Assembly (NCBI GenBank): GCA_011634665.1
Contig: WAEK01000006.1
Location: 2,231,001 to 2,295,000, forward strand
Reading direction: 5' to 3'
Source: Mortierella sp. BCC40632
Taxonomy: Eukaryota; Mortierellomycota; Mortierellomycetes; Mortierellales; Mortierellaceae
DNA length: 64,000 bases
This document shows, one piece after another, positions 57,043 through 64,000 of the stretch. Position 1 is the first letter of the stretch. Every line of letters starts with the position of its first letter. Made by a program: the position numbers and the translations under genes. Below the pieces are notes generated by a model that saw nothing but the letters and a program-made list of their open reading frames with translations, had not been told where the DNA came from and did no database searches.

Positions 57043-58386
57043 AGGAGAGAGAATTAGAATAAAAGGATTAAAAGAGAGAGAGAAAGAGAGAGCTGTCAAC
57101 AATGCGGGTATTGATCATGATGATGTTGGCCAGGGATTAAGGGAGTGCGGCAAGAGTAGATAATGAAAAAGAGAAGGAAAGAGTGAGAGAAAAGAGAAGA
57201 GAAGAGGTGAGAGGAGAAGTGAACAGGAAAGAAGAGAAGAAAGAGAAGAAGAGAAGAAAGAGAAAGAAGAAAAAGAAAAAAAGGCGGGGCATGGGACATC
57301 AGGTCCGATTACGGTAGCAATGATGGCAAGCGTTTGGCCGTTTGCATTCTGCACGGTCGCTCCCGCCTGCCCGGGGGAAAGGGAGGATGGTCCACTGCCC
57401 CATTGGTCTGACGGGACATGGACCCAGCGAAGCGCGTGCGAGCAGACGCGAAAGACGGTTTTTTGTGAGATCCAGATCGAGATCCAAGGTGTATTGAGGC
57501 ATAGGATGGAGAGAAGGTAAGCGGGTTGGTGCAATGGTGGAAAAAGAAAGAGGAGTGAAAAGTAAAAAGAGGCGGAGAGTAGGTTGCAGGGTGTATCTGT
57601 GCAAGAGTATGTTGCGGGCGGTAGAGAGTAGAAGGTATGGGTATGAGCATGGGTATGGGGTATGGGTAGATATGAGTAAGACAGGGAACCAGAACCATTG
57701 GGCAATGATGGTGATGAAGGGGAAAGAGAGAAAGAGGAAGACAAAGGGATCTGGCAGGGGTCGAATGGACGGAAGGGTTGGATGGTCGGGGCGAGAATAG
57801 CTATTCTGTGCTTTTCAGCCGCGTTTTTCATTTTCTTGATCATTTGTTCCTCCGTCTGTGTGTTTCCCGACTCTTGTATTTTTTTTTTTTTTTTTTTTTT
57901 TTTCTTCTTCTTCTTCTTCGTTGGCAAGAGTGAAGTTGAGTCTGAGAGTGGGTGTTGAGTGAGTGAGCAAGTGCTGTGAGTTGATGTGAGTTGTTGTGAG
58001 TGAAGTGTGATGAGTGCGCTGCTGTATTGCTGGATGTGATGTTGTGTTGTGTTGTGTTGTGTTGTGCGTGTGTGTGTGTGTGTGTGTGTGTTGTGTTGTG
58101 TTGTGTTGTGTTGTGTTGTATTTGTCCTGTTCCCTTCTCTTGCCTCTCTCTCTCTTTTCCTCTTTTCTCTCTCTTTTATTTTTCTCTCTCTCTCACTCTC
58201 ACTCTCTCACTCTCTCACTACTCTCACTCACACTACTCTCCCTTTGTCCGCGGCTTCCCTTTTTCCCTTTCCTTGACCGCTTCTTCTTCCTCCGTCCTCC
58301 ACCGCCACCGCGGTCACCGCCGCCGCCGACCGCCGCTGCTGCTGCCGTCGGTGGCGGTCCGTCACCGTCGCCTTTGCCCCGACAGC

Positions 58387-58394
58387 TATAAAAA
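58387..58394 (+). promoter_or_regulatory. TATA box of the E2F gene
   Basis: TATAAAAA in GACAGCTATAAAAACCGC, 973 bases before the start codon. Downstream of it the plus strand has no ATG until the E2F start, which supports its use. Confidence 0.6.
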
Positions 58395-58414
58395 CCGCTC
58401 CATCCTCACCGTCG

Positions 58415-59359
58415 TCTCTGTTCTCTTCTTCCTTCCTCTTTCCTCTCCTTCTTCATCACTCCTCCTCCTTCACTTCTTTCTCTCTACCTTCCACCTCCAC
58501 TACCAACCCCTTCTCACTCCACACACACACACAAACACACACACACACACTCTCTCTCACTCTCTCTCACTTTCTACTTTTGCTCTCGCCGTCTCGTCTT
58601 TGTCTCTACCGCGTGCGCAAGTCCCAGTCAAGTTTCTGTTCGCTCCACAAGTCCTGCAAGTGCTCCCTCTGTCAAGAGACCCGTTCGCCACCGCCACCGT
58701 CGCCGTCCTTACTGCAAGTCTTTCTTTTGATTCTCTCTTCTCTGCAAGTGCCCTACTCTGCAAGCACGCTCACTGCAAGCCTCGTCCCGCGCCGCTAAAA
58801 AACACACACCCGCAGCTCGCTCGCACACCACCAAGAACGGCTCCTCCCTTGCCCCTTCTTCCCCCCAAGAAAGTCTCCCCACGCGCTCTGCTCAAGCTGA
58901 AGCTCAAGCTCGTTCAACACACCCACGACCGTCTGCAAGCCAAGCTCCTGACCCGTTGATTTCTATTACCAGCCAGCCAGCCAGCTCTTTTTTTTTTTTT
59001 TTTTTTTTATTCTCTCGGTCAAACCCTTTCTTGTCTGCAAGATACCTCTTATTTTCGCCGGCACTCCCGTCTCGGTTATCTTTACGCTCGATCCAACTCT
59101 TCTCCGTGGACCTGTCCCTGCCAGAGTTGATTCCGTTTTCACCAACAAGCACTTTTTGATATCGGCCGTCGACCCCTTTGCCGTGTCACCCGCTCCCGCC
59201 GTTTTTATTATTTCATCACCATTTTCGTTGTTTGATCTTTCTTGTTCGGCGCATCAGCATCACCCAACCTCATCACTAGCCAGCCAGCCAGCCAGCCAGC
59301 AAAAAAAAGCTTTTTTTTTCTCAGGAAATTACAATCGAAAATCTTTTCAGGATCCAACC
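58415..59359 (+). promoter_or_regulatory. long ATG-free 5' leader of the E2F gene
   Basis: Between the TATA box and the start codon (58381-59359) I find no ATG. The 7-mer CTGCAAG occurs at 58654, 58712, 58742, 58758, 58773, 58933 and 59035. Two (AGCC)n tracts (58969-58985 and 59278-59300) each precede a T- or A-tract. A TTTTCAG just before the ATG could be the acceptor of a leader intron. The exact transcription start is inferred. Confidence 0.55.
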
Positions 59360-60009
59360 ATGTCGCCTTCTACTCATGTCATGTCCGCCATGCAAGCCAT
59401 GCCCTCCTTTTCGGACCACGCCTGGGTTGAACGAGAGGTAAAGCCCTTTTATTATTATTCTTTTTCTCTTCTTTTCTCTTTTCTCTTTCAGCACCGACAG
59501 GATAAACAGGACAAAGGACAAAGCACACACAGGACCGCAGCCAAACACAACAGCGAGGGAAAAAAGGATAAGCTTCTGCTTTCTTTTTGCGTTGCCGCCT
59601 CTCTTCGCCTATCTGCACGGGAGTTTTTTTTTGCGTGTGTGATGTGTTGTTGTGTGGTCTTTAGGCGAGCAGGAGCAGGAGCAGGAGCAAAGGAATGGGT
59701 GTTGGGGGGTATGTGTGTGTGTTTGGCGGGTTTGCAGCTGAAAGGACAATGCCAACGCCATCGGTTCCTCCCGCGCCTTTTTGTTCATCTCCTGGACCTT
59801 TTTTTTTTTATTTCTGTGGAGAACAAGAGGAACGACAAGATGGTCTTTTTTTTTTTTCTTGTTGTTCAGTGGACCATTTTGGCTTCATTCCTGGATCCTC
59901 GACCGCGCCCTTTTTTTTTTTTTTTTGCTCTGCCCGCTCCCGCACCATTTTGCCTCATTGTTTCCGCCGAGTCTGTCTGGGAAAAAAAAAATCGAAAGAA
60001 ATCGGCTGG

Positions 60010-60104
<95 letters not shown>

Positions 60105-61453
60105 CGCTCTCTGTCTCTCGCCCATTGCCCCACCCGTGTGGATCGCTGTGACCTCTCTCCTCTGTTTCCTTTCTCTCCACTCGAATCGCTTGACATGGAC
60201 CATTTCACCACCCAAAAGCTCCGAGTGCTCATTCTGGAATGGGGACATGAAGAACGCTCGCACCAGCGGGATCGCGAGGCTCTCTTTTTTCTTCGAGTCC
60301 CATTTCATATGCCTTTGGCCAGGAGTGCGGATTCCTTTTGTGTCGCCATTCGGGTCTGCGGCGGGTGGAAGTGGTTGCAGGTCCGGTCCATTCGGGCATG
60401 CCTTTGTCTCTCTGTCCCACCGGTCAGCTCTCTCTGTCTCTCTCTCTCTCTCTCCCCTTCGCGTCTGCGCCCACTCCAGCTGCACTCTCCCTTTGAGAGA
60501 ATGTGTGCTGTGTATGTGTGTGTCTGTATGCATGTGGGAGATGATGAAGCGGAGGAGGAGGCCTACTCATGGGTGGCGATCCATTTCTCTCTCTCTCTTG
60601 CTCTCTTTACTCCTGGAGACTCGTGGCATTTCGCTTCTTTGCTCATTTCAACCACACGGACATGGACACAACAAACACACTGGACAGATAGACATCTCTC
60701 TCCCAACACACATACACACACACACACACGCGCATACCACCCCGCTCGTACAGTGGCGCTCATCTCGGCTTCCTTCTCATCAGCAGAGATTCCAGATGAA
60801 CAGCTCTCTCTCTTTTTCACCCCCCTCCTTTGCCATATACACAAACACACACCCTGGTTGTGTGCTTGGACGATCCCGCGGAACACAGCACATTCGCTCT
60901 CTTGGCTCCCTTGTTCTTCCCAGCGTGCTCATCGCATGGCTGACTTTACCTTGTTTTTTTTTTATTATCCCTTTTGGATAAAGAGGACGATGGAGAGAGA
61001 AAAAAGAGAGAGCGGAGGGAGGAGAAACGAAGGGAAATGAACACGGTGCATGCGCGTGTTGTTTAGGTTAAGATGGGCCATTGGCCTTTTTTTTTTCTTG
61101 TCCTTTTTTTCGCACTTTTGCATCGGAGGAGGAAAGTGGGTCCAAAAGAGAGAGAGAGAGAGAAAGGAAGGAAATGAAAGAGTAAGAACGAGTGTGTGTG
61201 AAAGAGAAAGAAAGAGAAAGAGAGAGAGAAAAGAGCGAGCGAACAAAAAACAACAACAACAAAAAAAAAAAAGAAGGGCGGATCACAGGCAGCAGGGCCT
61301 CGAATCAAGTCTCTCACTTTCTCACACACACAGACTCTCTCTTTCGAGTCGGGGTGTGTATTTGTGAATGTTTATGGGCGACTGGGCCCAGTGTTTAGAA
61401 TGGGGGAACGGTATTCTTTTCTTTTCCCGCCTTTTATGTGACTATGGAGACCA

Positions 61454-61515
<62 letters not shown>

Positions 61516-63959
61516 TGTGTGTGTGTGTGGGTGTGTGTGTGTATATTCGAGAACGAGAGAGACAGAGCAAGAGAGGGGGTGCTAGATGTACCTCTGTGAT
61601 GCCACTGCCCGCCCAGTTCTTTTTTCTTTCTCCTTTCTATCCCTTTTGCCTTGTCTCCTCTCCTGCAGGTCGTTCGTGATTGACTCACTCTATCTCTCTC
61701 TCTCCCTGCCCAACCTGATCTACTGCTTAGAACCGATCCAATGCCGCCGACCATTCCGTCCCTGCCCCCGCGCAGCCTCAGCTGACCAGACCAGGAAAGC
61801 GTGGCCGCAAGAGCACTGGCTCCTCCCCCAACGCTGCAAAGCCCAAGGGTGCTACAAAGGGTATGTTCTTTTCCTTCTCGGAACAGTGGTGTTCAGTCAG
61901 GACTACAAGGGTCAGGATACATTGGAACGGCACAGGGCAGGACAGGAGCGAGGCCAATTGCTCGCCGAACAAGTACAGGATGTAGCATGCTGGCTTCTTT
62001 TCTGTTCATCCCTGTGTATGTGTGTGTGTAGTAACGAGGCAGGAGCAATAAGGAGGCAAACGCCGCCCGGCGGCAGCAGCATCATTGTCACGCACGCACA
62101 CACATACGCGCAGAGAGAGAGAGAGAAAGAGAGAGTACTCTCACTTTCTCTTCCCTGTTCGACGGATACGACTCGACACTTTAGCATCAACAATCGCAAA
62201 GAGAGGTGTCGTCCCGTGTCATCTTGTGGCCGTCAGAAGAATTTCCCGTTTGACTCGTTCAATCGCAGCAAACTGAGCGCCTCACACATACACAACATAC
62301 AACACAACACACGCACACACACACACACACACAACACATACACATACACATTCGCTCACTTGTTCGCCCCCTCCCCCCGCCCGTCTGTCTGTCTGTCTTT
62401 CTACCTCATACAATCTGGCTGTATTCTGCGCTAACGTGTGTCCCTTGTGTGACCGATCGTCTTTTCCTCTTCCTTTTCCCCCTGCTGCTCTTTTTGTCCG
62501 ATAGATACGAGCCGCTCGGAGAGATCGCTCGGAACTTTGACAAAGACCTTTATCCAGCTTCTCAAGGAGGAGAACGGAAGCCTTGATCTCAACAAGACTG
62601 CTGAGAAGCTCAAAGTCCAGAAGCGTCGCATCTACGATATTACTAATGTGCTTGAGGGAATCCAACTCATTGAAAAGACCAAGAACAACGTCCGCTGGAA
62701 GTAAGTTTTTCTTTTCTTTTTGATATGGCTCGTCGGGAGAAGAATGTAGAGCAGAGCAGAGAGACGTGTTGCGAGAGATCGAGTTTCTCTCTCTCTTTCC
62801 CGCAGAAAGGAAAAGGGGAGGAGGAAAGAGAGTCCGTCACATGGAAGAACCCGCTTGGCTCACCTTATCTCTCCGCAATCTCTTTTTATGATTATTATTA
62901 TTTTTACGCAATTCCTTAATGTGCGTGTGTAGGGGTATCACCAATGCGCGCCTGAACCACTCGAGCAGCCTCATCAACCGCAAGCGAAAGGAAGAGTTGT
63001 TGCAAGAGAAGGAGCGCTTGAACCAGGAACATGCTCGTTTGATGCAGATGAGGGCCCAGATTGATGGGGCCATCAAGGAAACGCTCACTAACGAGGACAC
63101 TGCTCGGTAGGTCGATCTGCAGTTTGTCCTGCAAAGAGGGAGGAGGACAGAGTTACCCTGGTCTGGGGACGGAAAAAGATTGAGAGAGAAAGGAAACTAA
63201 TCACTGGCTTCTTCATCCTCTTCGGGATTCATATTTATAAACATTAGCTTTGCGTACATCACTATGGATGATATCAAGAAGGTCGACTCGCTGCAGGACT
63301 CGCTTGTCTTGGCCGTCAACACCCCGTACGAGACATATATGCAGCTTGATAGCAACCCCGCTGATGTAAGTCTTTGCAGCAAATCGTGCCTCTTTTTTTA
63401 TATATATTCCAAAGGGGAGAGGGACAAAGGGAGGTGACAAAAAAAAAAAAAAAAAGGGCGAGCTCTGAATGGTGCACTCACCTTGGACCATCTTTGTCGC
63501 CATTGGCTCCCCCTTTGGGAATTTTCGCTCAATTTTTTTCTTTTTAATTAGCCCTCCAAGCCGTTCGTGATGAATCTCGAGCACAAGACTATGGCTGGCG
63601 ATGTCAACGTGAGCTCGTTTGTCGTGCCTCCCCGCTGCCCTGGTTCGCCCTTCACCTCGTCAGACTCGTCAACTGAGGGATCGACCGATTACTCGTCACT
63701 GGATGACTATTCCTCCCAGGACGATGACTCGTGCACGGACGATTCGGACTATACCTCGTCCTCTTCCGATGACTATAGCGAGGATTCGTCCGAGTACTCT
63801 TCTTCGGATGATGAGGAGGGTTCTTCATCGCTTCCATTGAACAAGACCCACATTGGTAACCACACCATTATCTCCAGGCTCGCTCCCCAGGAGATTGTCA
63901 ACATTTACAACGCTGCCATGGACGAGGAGGAGAGTGAGGCAGAGTACATGAGCGAGTAA
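59360..63959 (+). CDS. E2F-family transcription factor
   Basis: Six exons: 59360-59437, 61731-61860, 62505-62700, 62933-63106, 63248-63365, 63552-63959; 367 residues, all in frame. The winged-helix DNA-binding domain is at about 77-135 ([60 protein letters not shown]) and has the hallmark RRIYD at 110-114. Exon 4 is a coiled coil ([20 protein letters not shown]) and exon 5 the marked-box beta region ([18 protein letters not shown]). Together these are the DP-dimerisation part of E2F1-6-type proteins. The tail is very acidic and Ser-rich (about 265-300) and ends in [11 protein letters not shown]. Known role: G1/S transcription control as an E2F-DP heterodimer; many early-diverging fungi keep E2F while yeasts use SBF/MBF. 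An upstream basic patch ([10 protein letters not shown]) may be a nuclear signal. Confidence 0.93.
59438..61730 (+). other. 2.3-kb intron 1 of the E2F gene
   Basis: Donor GTAAAG, acceptor CTGCTTAG. It includes the 92-base (CT)n array at 60010-60101, other CT and AC tracts and a GA array at 61485-61514. Joining exon 1 to exon 2 keeps phase 0, so no further coding exon is needed, though one cannot be excluded. Confidence 0.75.
60010..60101. repeat. (CT)n microsatellite in E2F intron 1
   Basis: About 46 CT units, pyrimidine on the sense strand. Confidence 0.97.
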
Positions 63960-64000
63960 GACCCCTTTTTTCTCGATTTCATTTTTTTCCTTCTGCCTTT

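Larger units (their letters stand above)
48749..58380. other. long gene-poor region with simple repeats
   Basis: 9.6 kb without a supported gene. It contains A27 at 48808, T36 at 49764, T23 at 50572, T27 at 52057, (CTC)n and (CTGA)n at 53.5 kb, (CT)n at 54455, (AAAG)n at 55065, (AC)n at 55973, a G-rich patch at 56420, (AG)n at 56976, T25 at 57879 and (TTGTG)n/(TG)n at 58039-58110. Coding-like pieces on the minus strand at 51.5-52.6 kb are described among the findings. Many long open frames here are artefacts of repeats. Confidence 0.5.

Noticed and set aside
58000..58959. 319-codon plus-strand open frame
   Set aside because: Made of TTGTG, CT and AC repeats and the ATG-free E2F leader; its only true ATGs lie in repeat sequence upstream of the TATA box.

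Overview
The window looks like nuclear DNA of an early-diverging filamentous fungus. A Mortierella-type member of Mucoromycota is my best guess; it rests on intron-rich genes, a PlsB-type acyltransferase, and a decayed Fanzor-like nuclease of a kind I associate with Mortierella genomes. It is not prokaryotic: genes have GT-AG introns with pyrimidine tracts, there are no operons, and homopolymers of 20-37 bases and (GA/CT)n arrays are very abundant. No rRNA, tRNA or CRISPR array was found.

Layout. 1-10.8 kb: three minus-strand genes and one plus-strand gene, mostly nucleolar or mitochondrial by appearance: the 5' part of rRNA-processing EFG1 (runs off the left edge), a 948-residue multi-Myb protein with a mitochondrial-looking N-terminus, a one-membrane-span protein resembling the Mim outer-membrane insertase (plus strand), and a 1399-residue PPR protein. 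13-18 kb: an eight-exon PlsB/GPAT-type acyltransferase. 19.3-19.7 kb: a small tail-anchored protein. 24.2-29.5 kb: a Zn2Cys6 transcription factor with a 1.2-kb intron inside the zinc cluster. 30.6-33.2 kb: TATA-binding protein on the minus strand. 33.3-35.6 kb: a heavily mutated minus-strand Fanzor/TnpB-like gene with an XPG-like N-terminus, next to the TBP promoter. 39.0-44.2 kb: a three-exon PH/leucine-rich-repeat protein. 44.6-46.4 kb: a metal-dependent amidohydrolase. 47.1-48.7 kb: an RNF5/RNF185-like membrane RING E3 ligase. 58.4-64.0 kb: an E2F-family transcription factor with a 979-base ATG-free leader and a 2.3-kb first intron. Large stretches between (18-24, 48.8-58.3 kb) are low-complexity DNA with a few unresolved coding-like islands.

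The genes are independent transcription units rather than a pathway cluster. The observations most worth following are the Fanzor relic, the probably mitochondrial multi-Myb protein, the ATG-free leaders of E2F and GPAT with a sevenfold-repeated 7-mer in the former, two GC-AG introns that are needed to keep frame, and the TBP frame that runs into a 29-base homopolymer.
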